NCBI GenBank assembly: GCA_934167095.1
Contig: CAKPKE010000011.1
Span: forward strand, 1-49,040
From: an uncultured Clostridia bacterium
GTDB taxonomy: Bacteria > Bacillota > Clostridia > TANB77 > CAG-508
Length of the DNA stretch: 49,040 nucleotides
Direction: 5' to 3'
This document shows, one piece after another, positions 1 to 8,028 of the stretch. The notes beneath the pieces were generated by a model, which saw only the letters and a list, made by a program, of their open reading frames with translations, was not told where the DNA came from and searched no databases. The position numbers and the translations under genes were made by a program. Position 1 is the first letter of the stretch. Every line of letters begins with the position of its first letter.

Positions 1-3
1 AAA

Positions 4-2712
4 TTATCTCTTCTCCATTTCGCTTTCTATTTCTGAAGTATTAATAGCTGGCTTTTCTTCTTCATCTTTGTTGTTTTCATTAATTGTTTTTAGCTCATCT
101 TTTACTAATTCAAAAATATTTACTACTTTAGGATCAAATGCGATTCCGGCTTGCTCTTTTATGAATTTTTCTACTTCATCATAAGGCATTGCAGGTTTGT
201 ATACTCTTGGGTTTGCTAAAGCATCATATACATCTATTAAAGCCATTATTCTTGATACAAGTGTTATTTGGTCACCTTTCAAATGCTCTGGATATCCTGT
301 TCCATTATATTTTTCATGGTGATGGTAAACTATATCTCTTGCATATTTCATAATGTTATTAGAAAGTTTATTTCCATAAGATGTATCTAGAATATCTCTT
401 CCTATTGTAACATGTGACTTCATTATTTCATATTCTTCGTCTGTTAGTCTTCCAGGTTTATTTAAAATATTATCTGGAATTCCTATTTTACCGATATCAT
501 GAAGTGCTGCCGCCATTGAAATGTCTTCAATAACTTCTTTGCTTGCGAATTTTCCTTCTTTGTAGAACTCTTCATATTTTTTAAGCATTACACCCATGTA
601 TTTTCTAAGTCTTTTTAAGTGCATTCCTGTTTCTTTACTTCTACTTGCAGTTACATTTATTAAACTGTCAAATAAGAAGTTATAGATGTCTGCTTTTTCT
701 GCTTTTTGAGTTTGAATTGTGTCTACTAATTTTTGTTCTCTAGTCTTTTTCTTTAAAATGTTATCTATTGCAATGTAACATTTATCAACTTCATTTTTCT
801 CAATTATATTATCAAATCCAGCGTCATGAACTTTATCTCTAAATGTATCATCAAGCTTATTATTTATTAATATAATTGGTATTTTTGAAAATGCTTCTGT
901 GCATTTTATATTATTAATGAATTTTAATTCAAATTTTAAATCTTTTAATTCATCAACTAATATAATATCAATATTTCCTGTTTCAAGTAATATTTGAGTA
1001 TCAAGTTCTGATTTTGTAGTTGCAACGACATACCTTGAAGAAAGCTTCTTTTTGATGTAGTCTAATCTTTCATCAACTTCACCAATTAATAATATATGCT
1101 TTTTGTCTTTTTCTTGAATTTCCACTTTTGGTCTTAAGTATTTCTTTACCTTTTCTTGAAGAATTTCTGGTTTTACTGGTTTTTGAATATAATCTAATAT
1201 ATATTCTGCGTTTTCTCTTATGACCTTATCTGTAATAACAGTTGCAGTTAAAGCTACTATTGGAACTTCTACTCCCATATCTTTCTTTAATATTTTTGAA
1301 ATTTCATAACCATTATATCTTGGCATGTGTATATCCATTAATATTAAATCGAAGTACTTCTTTCCTTCTTCTTTAACCTTTTTAATTGCTTCGATACCAT
1401 CTCTTGCCACTTCAATTTGATAGCCTAAATCCTGAATAATTTTTGTTGTGATTTCAATGTTCATTTCATTATCTTCAACAAGTAATATTCTAGCATTTTC
1501 TTTTGCTTCACCTTGTCCTACATTTTCTACATCAGTATCTTCTATTTGTGTTTCAATTGCATCATATTCTTCATTTTCAGATTGTTCTATTTCTTCTAAG
1601 TTTTTGCTACTCTTATCTACAACAAAATAGAAATAGAATTTACTTCCTAAACCAACACTACTTTCAACCCACATTTTTCCTTGCATATCTTCTACTATTT
1701 TTTTAGTAATAGCAAGTCCCATTCCTTTTCCTTCTCTGACTTTTCTGGTTGGGTCATCAACTTGTTGGAACTCTCTGAATATTTTTAATGTATCTTCTTT
1801 TTTAATTCCTATACCTGTATCTCTTACACAGAATTGGAATTTGTATGATACATTAGTTTCTTCCATTAGTCTTGCATTTAATTCAATGTATCCTCTATCT
1901 GTATATTTTATAGCGTTATTGATTAGGTTTACAAATACTTGGCTTATTCTACCTTTATCTGCATAAATATTTATATCTTCATCAATATTATAATTTACAT
2001 ATATTTTTAAATCTTTAGATTTTGCTTTTTCTTCAAGCATTTCTACAGCATTATCGATACATTTCTTTAAATTAAAGTCAACTTTAGAATTTACTTCTGA
2101 ATAGTTTTTATCAGATGATAAATCAAGAATTCCATTTACCATTTCAAGTAGCATATTTGAAGCATCTTCTAGCTTTTTAACGTATTCTAGTTGTTTTTCA
2201 TCAAGCATTGTTTCTTTTAAGAAATAAATCATTCCTACTATTGCATTTATAGGTGTTTTTATTTCGTGTGATAGGTTTGCAACGAATAAGTCTTTTGACT
2301 TTAAGTACTCATCTTTTCTTTCAATTTCTTCTTGAAGTTCTGCCTCTTTTTCAAAATACTTATTTGTATCTTTTATATAGCAAAATATTTGGCTTTGCGA
2401 CTTAATGTCATAAGCTGCTATATACATTTTTACAATTCTGTCTTCTTTTTCTATTTCAATGTCGCTTTGATAGCAACCTTCCTCTTTTACTGTCGTAATT
2501 ATTTTACTGTATAATTCTTTGTTTTGTTTTTCATTTAAAAGTTCTTGTAAAGAATGATATTTTATATCATCTTTATTTATTGTTACGATACTTCCATCAT
2601 ACTTAACAACGCAGATTATATCTTCTATCTTATTTAAAAATCCTGTCATTATGCTTGGGTTAATCGATGAACTTTCTAACATCTTTTTATCATTGCGTTT
2701 TTTAAAAAACAT
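4..2712 (-). CDS. Hybrid histidine kinase / receiver / HD-GYP phosphodiesterase
   Basis: Cytoplasmic-looking sensor protein of about 902 residues; no membrane segment is visible. A PAS-like region comes first, then a HisKA helix with the phospho-acceptor in LSHEIKTP (near residue 149), an HATPase domain with N-box NLINNAIKY and G-boxes DTGIGI and GKGMGLAI, a receiver with LMDIHMPRYNG, a second degenerate receiver-like segment, and a C-terminal HD-GYP domain (ALHDIGKIGIPD, HHEKYNGTGYP, DVYDAL). HD-GYP domains hydrolyse cyclic di-GMP, so phosphorelay and second-messenger degradation look fused in one chain. An earlier in-frame ATG at 2736 has no SD; I chose the ATG at 2712 because AAGGAG lies 8 bases upstream. 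The family assignment is firm; the signal sensed is unknown. Confidence 0.93.
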   Translation of the reverse strand: MFFKKRNDKKMLESSSINPSIMTGFLNKIEDIICVVKYDGSIVTINKDDIKYHSLQELLNEKQNKELYSKIITTVKEEGCYQSDIEIEKEDRIVKMYIAAYDIKSQSQIFCYIKDTNKYFEKEAELQEEIERKDEYLKSKDLFVANLSHEIKTPINAIVGMIYFLKETMLDEKQLEYVKKLEDASNMLLEMVNGILDLSSDKNYSEVNSKVDFNLKKCIDNAVEMLEEKAKSKDLKIYVNYNIDEDINIYADKGRISQVFVNLINNAIKYTDRGYIELNARLMEETNVSYKFQFCVRDTGIGIKKEDTLKIFREFQQVDDPTRKVREGKGMGLAITKKIVEDMQGKMWVESSVGLGSKFYFYFVVDKSSKNLEEIEQSENEEYDAIETQIEDTDVENVGQGEAKENARILLVEDNEMNIEITTKIIQDLGYQIEVARDGIEAIKKVKEEGKKYFDLILMDIHMPRYNGYEISKILKKDMGVEVPIVALTATVITDKVIRENAEYILDYIQKPVKPEILQEKVKKYLRPKVEIQEKDKKHILLIGEVDERLDYIKKKLSSRYVVATTKSELDTQILLETGNIDIILVDELKDLKFELKFINNIKCTEAFSKIPIILINNKLDDTFRDKVHDAGFDNIIEKNEVDKCYIAIDNILKKKTREQKLVDTIQTQKAEKADIYNFLFDSLINVTASRSKETGMHLKRLRKYMGVMLKKYEEFYKEGKFASKEVIEDISMAAALHDIGKIGIPDNILNKPGRLTDEEYEIMKSHVTIGRDILDTSYGNKLSNNIMKYARDIVYHHHEKYNGTGYPEHLKGDQITLVSRIMALIDVYDALANPRVYKPAMPYDEVEKFIKEQAGIAFDPKVVNIFELVKDELKTINENNKDEEEKPAINTSEIESEMEKR

Positions 2713-2782
2713 AGTTTTTTTCTCCTTTTGTTTCATATATTATATTGTAATATAACAAAAATTTTTTTTCAATACAATTTAC

Positions 2783-2820
2783 AAAAAAATTAAGGACAAT
2801 TTTTTCCATTGTCCTTAATT
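2783..2820 (-). terminator. Terminator of topA
   Basis: A perfect 13-bp stem (2788-2800 with 2808-2820), loop of 7 bases, followed on the minus strand by a run of T. It starts three bases after the topA stop codon. Confidence 0.9.
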
Positions 2821-2822
2821 GC

Positions 2823-4943
2823 TTATTTTTTCTTAGTTTTAGCTGTTTTATTAATTGCCTTTTTTGTAGTTTTTTTACCTACTTTTTTAGTGGTTTTCTT
2901 GGTCACTTTCTTAGCTTTCTTTTTAGCTTCTTCATTTGGCTTTTCTTCTGCTGGTGTCCAAACTTCTCCCTCTTTAGGCTTATTCCATGAAATATAATTG
3001 CAACTTGCTGGATTATTTTCACAAATATAATAATTTTTTCCACGTTTTGTTTTTCGTATTTGTACTCTTGCCTTACATACAGGGCATGGAACATCTGCAT
3101 AAACTATAAATGGTTTTACATTTTTACATTCAGGATATCCAGGACATGCTAAGAATTTTCCAAAACGTCCCATCTTTACAATCATCATTTTTCCACATTT
3201 ATCACATGGAACATCTGATACTTCTTCTTTTAATTCTACATGTTCTAATTCTTTATCGACTTTTTCTAATTCTTCTTTAAATGTTGGATAGAATTCACGA
3301 AGCACCTGCTTCCATTCTTCTTTTCCTTCCGCAACATTATCAAATTCCGTTTCTATTTTTGCAGTGAACTCTAAATTTACTATATCACTAAAGTTTTCAG
3401 TTAAAAGTTTATTTACAATCTCTCCAAGTTCTGTTGGAACTAATTGCTTTTTATCTTTTTCAACATATCTTCTTTCTAATATAGTAGTAATCGTTGGAGC
3501 ATAAGTACTAGGACGTCCTATTCCTCTTGCTTCTAAATCCTTTACTAAACTTGCTTCTGTATATCTTGCTGGTGGCTCTGTGAAACTTTGTTTTGGAGTT
3601 AGTGATTTTTGTTTTACTTCTTGGTTTTCTTCAAGTTTTGGTATAAAACTCTCATCATCTTCTGAGCTATTTTCATCATTTCCTTCAACATACAAAGTCA
3701 TAAATCCCTTGAATTTTATACTTTGTCCACTAGCTTTAAAATTATAGTTATTTACTTCTATATCAACACTTACAGTGTCATAGATTGCAGCTTGCATTTG
3801 ACTTGCTAAAAATCTATTATATATCAACTTGTATAATTTATATTGGTCAGAAGTTAGACTTTCCTTTATACTATCTGGTGTTATATTGATATAAGTTGGT
3901 CTAATACCTTCGTGTGCATCTTGAGCATCTTTATTAGTTTTATAATATCTATTTTCATAATATTCTTTTCCATAAGTGTTTGTTATTTGCTCTTTTGCAG
4001 CTGCTCTTGCTTCGTCAGAAATTCTTGTAGAGTCAGTTCTCATATAAGTAATTAAACCTATGCTTCCCTTTTCAGGAATTTTTACACCTTCATATAATCC
4101 CTGTGCAACAGACATTGTCTTTTTTAAAGTAAATCCTAATTTTCTTGATGCTTCTTGTTGCATTGTACTTGTTGTAAATGGAGGAGCTGGTGTTCTTTTT
4201 TTCTCGCCATTTTTTACATTTTTAACTATATATTTTCCACCATCTATGCACTTTACTATTTCTTCTACTTCTTCTTGTTTATGAAGTTCTTGTTTTTTGC
4301 CGTCTTTACCATAAAATTTTGCGTCAAATGTTTTTTTAGATTTTTCATCTAATAATTTAGCATATATATTCCAATATTCTTCTAGTACAAAATTTCTTAT
4401 TTCATTTTCTCTATCAACTATTAATTTTACTGCAACAGATTGTACTCTTCCTGCTGATAATCCAGGCTTCACTTTTTTCCATAAAAGTGGACTAATTTTA
4501 TATCCAACTATCCTATCTAAAACTCTTCTCGCTTGTTGCGCATTGGTTAAATTCATATCTATTGTCCTTGGTTTCTTTATTGAGCTTTGTACAGTTTCTT
4601 TTGTTATTTCATTAAAGGTTACTCTGCACACAGAATCTTCTGGTATATTCAAAATGTGTGCTAAATGCCATGCAATTGCTTCTCCTTCACGATCAGGGTC
4701 AGTTGCAAGATATACAATTTTAGCTGATTTTGCATCTTTTTTTAAAGACTTTATTAAGTCACCTTTTCCTCTAATATTTATATATTCAGGTTCAAAGTCA
4801 TTTTCAATATTTACACCTATTTTTGATTTAGGCAAATCCCTTATATGCCCCATAGATGCAACAACTTTTGTACTTCCACCTAAGAACTTTTTTATTGTAT
4901 TTGCCTTAGCAGGTGATTCCACTATTATTAACTTATCTGCCAT
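2823..4943 (-). CDS. topA: DNA topoisomerase I (type IA)
   Basis: Relaxes negative supercoils by transient cleavage of one DNA strand. The 706-residue chain starts with the TOPRIM domain (LIIVESPAKA; acidic DPDREGEA near 82-89) and has the active-site tyrosine at about 300 in GLITYMRTDST. The C-terminus carries two zinc ribbons (CDKCGK...CPGYPEC and CPVC...CENNPASC) and ends in a lysine-rich tail of KK/TKK units, which fits nonspecific DNA contact. Start at 4943 is supported by AAGGAAGG upstream. It has its own promoter and terminator, so it is probably monocistronic. Confidence 0.97.
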   Translation of the reverse strand: MADKLIIVESPAKANTIKKFLGGSTKVVASMGHIRDLPKSKIGVNIENDFEPEYINIRGKGDLIKSLKKDAKSAKIVYLATDPDREGEAIAWHLAHILNIPEDSVCRVTFNEITKETVQSSIKKPRTIDMNLTNAQQARRVLDRIVGYKISPLLWKKVKPGLSAGRVQSVAVKLIVDRENEIRNFVLEEYWNIYAKLLDEKSKKTFDAKFYGKDGKKQELHKQEEVEEIVKCIDGGKYIVKNVKNGEKKRTPAPPFTTSTMQQEASRKLGFTLKKTMSVAQGLYEGVKIPEKGSIGLITYMRTDSTRISDEARAAAKEQITNTYGKEYYENRYYKTNKDAQDAHEGIRPTYINITPDSIKESLTSDQYKLYKLIYNRFLASQMQAAIYDTVSVDIEVNNYNFKASGQSIKFKGFMTLYVEGNDENSSEDDESFIPKLEENQEVKQKSLTPKQSFTEPPARYTEASLVKDLEARGIGRPSTYAPTITTILERRYVEKDKKQLVPTELGEIVNKLLTENFSDIVNLEFTAKIETEFDNVAEGKEEWKQVLREFYPTFKEELEKVDKELEHVELKEEVSDVPCDKCGKMMIVKMGRFGKFLACPGYPECKNVKPFIVYADVPCPVCKARVQIRKTKRGKNYYICENNPASCNYISWNKPKEGEVWTPAEEKPNEEAKKKAKKVTKKTTKKVGKKTTKKAINKTAKTKKK

Positions 4944-4976
4944 TTGCTATTTCCTTCCTTTATAAAATCAACATTT

Positions 4977-5006
4977 ATTATACGCACTTTTTTAGTGTCT
5001 TGTCAA
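4977..5006 (-). promoter_or_regulatory. topA promoter
   Basis: TTGACA (5001-5006), 18-base spacer, TATAAT (4977-4982), reading toward topA. The -35 box lies inside a 7-bp-arm palindrome, TGTCTTGTCAAGACA (4996-5010), which may be an operator. Confidence 0.8.
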
Positions 5007-5008
5007 GA

Positions 5009-5044
5009 CAAAAAAACAAAAGAGGTGGTACATCCACCTCTTTG
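5009..5044 (-). terminator. Terminator of first S1-like gene
   Basis: Stem AAAGAGGTGG / CCACCTCTTT (5019-5028, 5034-5043) with a 5-base loop, then a T-rich tail on the minus strand. It separates this gene from topA. Confidence 0.88.
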
Positions 5045-5046
5045 CC

Positions 5047-5059
5047 GTGTAAAATGCAA
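5047..5059 (-). repeat. 3' UTR copy of cassette-1 inverted repeat
   Basis: GTGTAAAATGCAA on the plus strand. Its exact reverse complement is at 5835-5847, in the 5' UTR of the same gene. Both lie between that gene's promoter and terminator, so they can pair within one mRNA. Confidence 0.85.
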
Positions 5060-5067
5060 TTTTTAAT

Positions 5068-5808
5068 TCATTCCAATCTTAGTTTAATTCTATCACCCGC
5101 AATCTTCTGAATTCTCACAATAATAATGCTTCCTTCCATGATTTCAACACCATCAGGTAAATCCAAGATTCCTGCTCGTTCTTCGCCACAACCCAAGATT
5201 GAAGCAAAGATGCCACCTTCAACTTTGTTCTCTGAACTACCGATGCAAACTCTTACGCGCTTTCCTTCCCAAGCGTTAAATTCTTGGGGGATATTCATAG
5301 TTCCTTCATATCTCATAATACCATCTTCATCATGATAGTCTATGACCATGAGTTTTACTTTATCCCCTGCTATAAATAGCTTAGAAGTATCGCTAATAAA
5401 AGCTCGACCAGTTTCTTTTATATTCACCCTTACAATATTGCCTTGAGGAAGCTGACAAAATAGGTTGTATTTATCCATTCCAGTAACGACAGTATCAAAC
5501 TGGCTTCCTATTTTAATCTCCTTTGCTTCCTGAAGATATAGTTCTGAATGTTTCAAGGTAAAAGTATTTTCACTTGCATTATATCCAGTAACCATAACCG
5601 TCGTATCAGATAAAATGTTGAAAATCCTTGCAATATGACTTTTCTCACTTTTCCAGTAAGGATACACATCGTCAAATTTAATTGTTGCCAAGCAATCCTC
5701 AAACTGAATTACAACTTTTTCATCATCACTAAAGCCTAACATACCTCTTTTGGTTGTTATATTAGCTTTTTTCCGTCTTTCCAGACAGGCTAATAACTTG
5801 CTTTTCAT
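5068..5808 (-). CDS. S1/OB-fold-like RNA-binding protein, paralogue 1
   Basis: 246 residues, soluble, no signal peptide. I do not recognise a named family. Two stretches resemble S1/OB barrels: about 95-165 (GSQFDTVVTG, GNIVRVNIKE, AGDKVKLMVI) and about 175-246 (GKRVRVCIGS, LGCGEERAG, GSIIIVRIQKI). The neighbouring gene encodes a clear paralogue sharing GN(I/L)VRV, GDKVKL and L.CGEER.G. Codon choice is visibly richer in G and C than in the surrounding housekeeping genes, which suggests transfer. It has its own promoter, terminator and flanking inverted repeat. SD AAAGGA lies about 12 bases before the ATG, longer than usual. RNA binding is inferred from the fold resemblance only. Confidence 0.75.
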   Translation of the reverse strand: MKSKLLACLERRKKANITTKRGMLGFSDDEKVVIQFEDCLATIKFDDVYPYWKSEKSHIARIFNILSDTTVMVTGYNASENTFTLKHSELYLQEAKEIKIGSQFDTVVTGMDKYNLFCQLPQGNIVRVNIKETGRAFISDTSKLFIAGDKVKLMVIDYHDEDGIMRYEGTMNIPQEFNAWEGKRVRVCIGSSENKVEGGIFASILGCGEERAGILDLPDGVEIMEGSIIIVRIQKIAGDRIKLRLE

Positions 5809-5834
5809 AGAAATTATACATTCCTTTCGTATTT

Positions 5835-5847
5835 TTGCATTTTACAC
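5835..5847 (-). repeat. 5' UTR copy of cassette-1 inverted repeat
   Basis: TTGCATTTTACAC on the plus strand, exact reverse complement of 5047-5059; it lies downstream of the promoter and upstream of the SD. Confidence 0.85.
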
Positions 5848-5870
5848 AGTTCAACCTTTGGATGTTTTCT

Positions 5871-5899
5871 ATTTTATCACTCTTTTAGAATTATGTCAA
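5871..5899 (-). promoter_or_regulatory. Promoter of first S1-like gene
   Basis: TTGACA (5894-5899), 17-base spacer, TAAAAT (5871-5876). The surrounding 47 bases (5857-5903) match the promoter region of the paralogue (6762-6808) at 46 positions. Confidence 0.88.
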
Positions 5900-5903
5900 T
5901 CAA

Positions 5904-5935
5904 TTCAAAACAAAAGAGATGGCAACGCCACCCCT
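5904..5935 (-). terminator. Terminator of second S1-like gene
   Basis: Nine-pair stem with G-U pairs (5915-5923 with 5927-5935), loop of three, then TTTTGTTTT on the minus strand. It abuts the promoter of the next cassette. Confidence 0.75.
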
Positions 5936-5939
5936 AATG

Positions 5940-5954
5940 CTGTGTGAAATGTAC
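5940..5954 (-). repeat. 3' UTR copy of cassette-2 inverted repeat
   Basis: CTGTGTGAAATGTAC on the plus strand; the exact reverse complement is at 6738-6752 in the 5' UTR of the same gene. Confidence 0.88.
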
Positions 5955-5960
5955 TAGACA

Positions 5961-6710
5961 TCAATCTTGGAATCTTAACTTAATCTTGTTTCCAACAATT
6001 CTTTTAATTTTTACAATAACAATGTCTCCTTCCGACGGATTCTTGTCATCATTCAGGTATAATTCTCCCTCTCTTTCTTCTCCGCAGTCTAACACGACAG
6101 CAAATACTTTATTATCCTCATTGAACTTTTTAGCCTCTACCCGAGCCCTGACATACTGTCCAACTTTCCCCGTAAATTTTCTGCCAGGAACGATAAAGCT
6201 TCCTACATACTTTGTTACTTCATTGTAGTCATAGATTCTGCTAATAACAAGTTTTACCTTATCTCCCCGAATATAAATCTTTCTTACATCGGTTATGTTT
6301 CTCGGAACCATGTTAGCTTTGTCTACTCTTACTAAGTTGCCATCTTGCAGTCTGCAAAATGCACAAAACTGGTTACAGCCCATAATTGTTGCACTGTAGA
6401 TATTTCCAACTTTAATTTTTTCTTCTTCCTTTACAAAAAAACTGGAATGGTCAAGTTCAAATACATCTTTCTTTTCATCATAGGAAACAACGTTTACGTA
6501 TGCATTAGCTAAAATATCTACTATATTCACTTTAAAATTTTCATCAATATACCAATGCGGGTAAACATCATCATAAAATAAAGTTGCATCACAGTCATCA
6601 AAATGGATTTTTACAGTCTGACTTGTTTTCCAATCAATCATGTCGCTTGTGACAGAAATTTTTATTTTCCGTCCTTCGCTTAAACATTTTAATAGCTTCC
6701 TTTTCATCAT
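5961..6710 (-). CDS. S1/OB-fold-like RNA-binding protein, paralogue 2
   Basis: 249 residues, paralogous along its whole length to the gene at 5068-5808, with roughly a third of positions identical by eye. Shared blocks are GNLVRVDK, RGDKVKLVI, LDCGEEREG and IVIVKIKRIVGNKIKL, the last two in a C-terminal OB-like module. No membrane segment or signal peptide. The start is one of two adjacent ATGs; SD AAAGGG is about 13 bases upstream, the same unusual spacing as in the paralogue. G+C-richer than its neighbours. Function unknown; RNA binding is inferred. Confidence 0.75.
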   Translation of the reverse strand: MMKRKLLKCLSEGRKIKISVTSDMIDWKTSQTVKIHFDDCDATLFYDDVYPHWYIDENFKVNIVDILANAYVNVVSYDEKKDVFELDHSSFFVKEEEKIKVGNIYSATIMGCNQFCAFCRLQDGNLVRVDKANMVPRNITDVRKIYIRGDKVKLVISRIYDYNEVTKYVGSFIVPGRKFTGKVGQYVRARVEAKKFNEDNKVFAVVLDCGEEREGELYLNDDKNPSEGDIVIVKIKRIVGNKIKLRFQD

Positions 6711-6737
6711 AACTTAGCATCAGCCCTTTCGACTTTT

Positions 6738-6752
6738 GTACATTTCACACAG
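6738..6752 (-). repeat. 5' UTR copy of cassette-2 inverted repeat
   Basis: GTACATTTCACACAG on the plus strand, exact reverse complement of 5940-5954, placed between promoter and SD. Confidence 0.88.
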
Positions 6753-6775
6753 AATTATACTTTTGGATGTTTTCT

Positions 6776-6804
6776 ATTTTATCACTCTTTCAGAATTATG
6801 TCAA
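6776..6804 (-). promoter_or_regulatory. Promoter of second S1-like gene
   Basis: TTGACA (6799-6804), 17-base spacer, TAAAAT (6776-6781). Near-identical to the promoter at 5871-5899. Confidence 0.88.
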
Positions 6805-6848
6805 TCAAAAAAATAGAGATGAAAAAGCTTTTTTGCTTAACTCTCTAC
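6805..6848 (-). terminator. Terminator of murG / dcw operon
   Basis: Outer stem TAGAGA/TCTCTA and inner AAGC/GCTT around an internal loop, followed on the minus strand by seven T. It lies just past the murG stop. Confidence 0.75.
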
Positions 6849-6855
6849 TTTTTAG

Positions 6856-7971
6856 CTATTTCTTTTTAATAGCATCTTTTATTTCATAATAAATTTTATC
6901 TTCAACATTTTGTTTTGCAACCTTTGTTGCATTTTCGCTCATTTGTTTAACTTTTACTCTGTCTAAAACTATTTTTTCAATTTCTTCATTTAACTTATTT
7001 GTTTCTAAATCTTTATCTAATATAATTTCGGCTCCACCAGCATTTGCTAAAACTTTTGCATTATACTCTTGGTGATTCTCTGTTGCAAATGGATATGGAA
7101 TAAATATTGCTGGTCTTCCTATTTGCGAAATTTCTGTTATTGTCATTGCTCCACTTCTTGCAACAATTAAATCAGATATTTCCATAGCCTCTTGCATATT
7201 ATATATGTACGGCATTATTTTTGCATTTTCTAAATTTTCTATATCAAGATTTTTTGTTTTAAAACTTTCTTTTAGTTCATCATAATTTTTCTTTCCTGCT
7301 GCCCATAAAATTTGATATTTTTTATTTAGTTTTTGTTCAATTATTTGGCTTACTGCTTTATTAATAGTTTGAGCTCCTTGGCTTCCTCCAAATACTAATA
7401 CAGTTGGAATTTGAGTATTCAAACCAATATTTTCTTTAATTTTAGTTTTTTCTTCACTATTTAATCTTTTAGTAGTTATTTTTGTTGGTGTTCCTGTAAC
7501 TACTGCATCTACTTTTATTCTAGCTTTAGCATCTTCAAAGCCTAATAAAACTTTTGAAGCGTCTTTTGCTAAAAGTTTTATTGCAACACCTGGAAAAGCA
7601 TTACTTTCATGCAATACAATTGGCACATTTTCTTTTACAGCTGCAGTACCAACTGCAACACATATATATCCACCTGTTCCAATTACAACATCTGGTTTAA
7701 AATCTCTTATAATTTTTTCAGAATCTTTTACAGCCTTAAACATTTTAAATAATCTTTTTATATTATCTAAATTTATTTTTCTTCTAATTCCATAGGCATC
7801 AACTGTTCTTAACTCGTAACCTGCTCTTGGTACTAAATCATTTTCTAGTCCTCTTGGTGTTCCTACAAATATTATTTTTGAATCTGGTTCTTTTTCTTTT
7901 ATTTTATTAGCTATTGCAATTGCTGGGTTTATATGACCTCCAGTTCCTGCTGCTGCAACTATAACTCTCAT
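6856..7971 (-). CDS. murG: UDP-GlcNAc:lipid I N-acetylglucosaminyltransferase
   Basis: Makes lipid II on the cytoplasmic face of the membrane by adding GlcNAc to lipid I. The 371-residue GT-B protein has the N-terminal AAGTGGHINPA loop, the motif GTGGYICV near residue 100, GGSQGAQTIN near 195, and the nucleotide-sugar loop ARSGAMTITE with PYPFATENHQ near 270-300. It is the last gene of the dcw cluster, 57 bases after ftsW. Its SD is separated from the ATG by a 34-base hairpin (see 7981-8023). Confidence 0.97.
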   Translation of the reverse strand: MRVIVAAAGTGGHINPAIAIANKIKEKEPDSKIIFVGTPRGLENDLVPRAGYELRTVDAYGIRRKINLDNIKRLFKMFKAVKDSEKIIRDFKPDVVIGTGGYICVAVGTAAVKENVPIVLHESNAFPGVAIKLLAKDASKVLLGFEDAKARIKVDAVVTGTPTKITTKRLNSEEKTKIKENIGLNTQIPTVLVFGGSQGAQTINKAVSQIIEQKLNKKYQILWAAGKKNYDELKESFKTKNLDIENLENAKIMPYIYNMQEAMEISDLIVARSGAMTITEISQIGRPAIFIPYPFATENHQEYNAKVLANAGGAEIILDKDLETNKLNEEIEKIVLDRVKVKQMSENATKVAKQNVEDKIYYEIKDAIKKK

Positions 7972-7980
7972 TACAAATTT

Positions 7981-8023
7981 ATATGATATATTTAATTTCT
8001 TAAATATATCATATTCTCCTTTC
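7981..8023 (-). promoter_or_regulatory. Hairpin between SD and start codon of murG
   Basis: On the minus strand GAAAGGAGA (8023-8015) is followed at once by a perfect 15-bp stem ATATGATATATTTAA / TTAAATATATCATAT closed by a GAAA tetraloop (8014-7981), then nine bases and the murG ATG. With the stem folded, SD and ATG come to normal spacing. Unfolded, the same SD faces a 6-codon reading frame (8012-7992, MIYLRN). Confidence 0.7.
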
Positions 8024-8028
8024 TATAT

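Noticed and set aside
5047..6752. Insertion sequence or transposon ends
   Set aside because: The repeats flank each gene inside its own transcript, no transposase is present and no target-site duplication was seen; mobility is left as an open alternative only.
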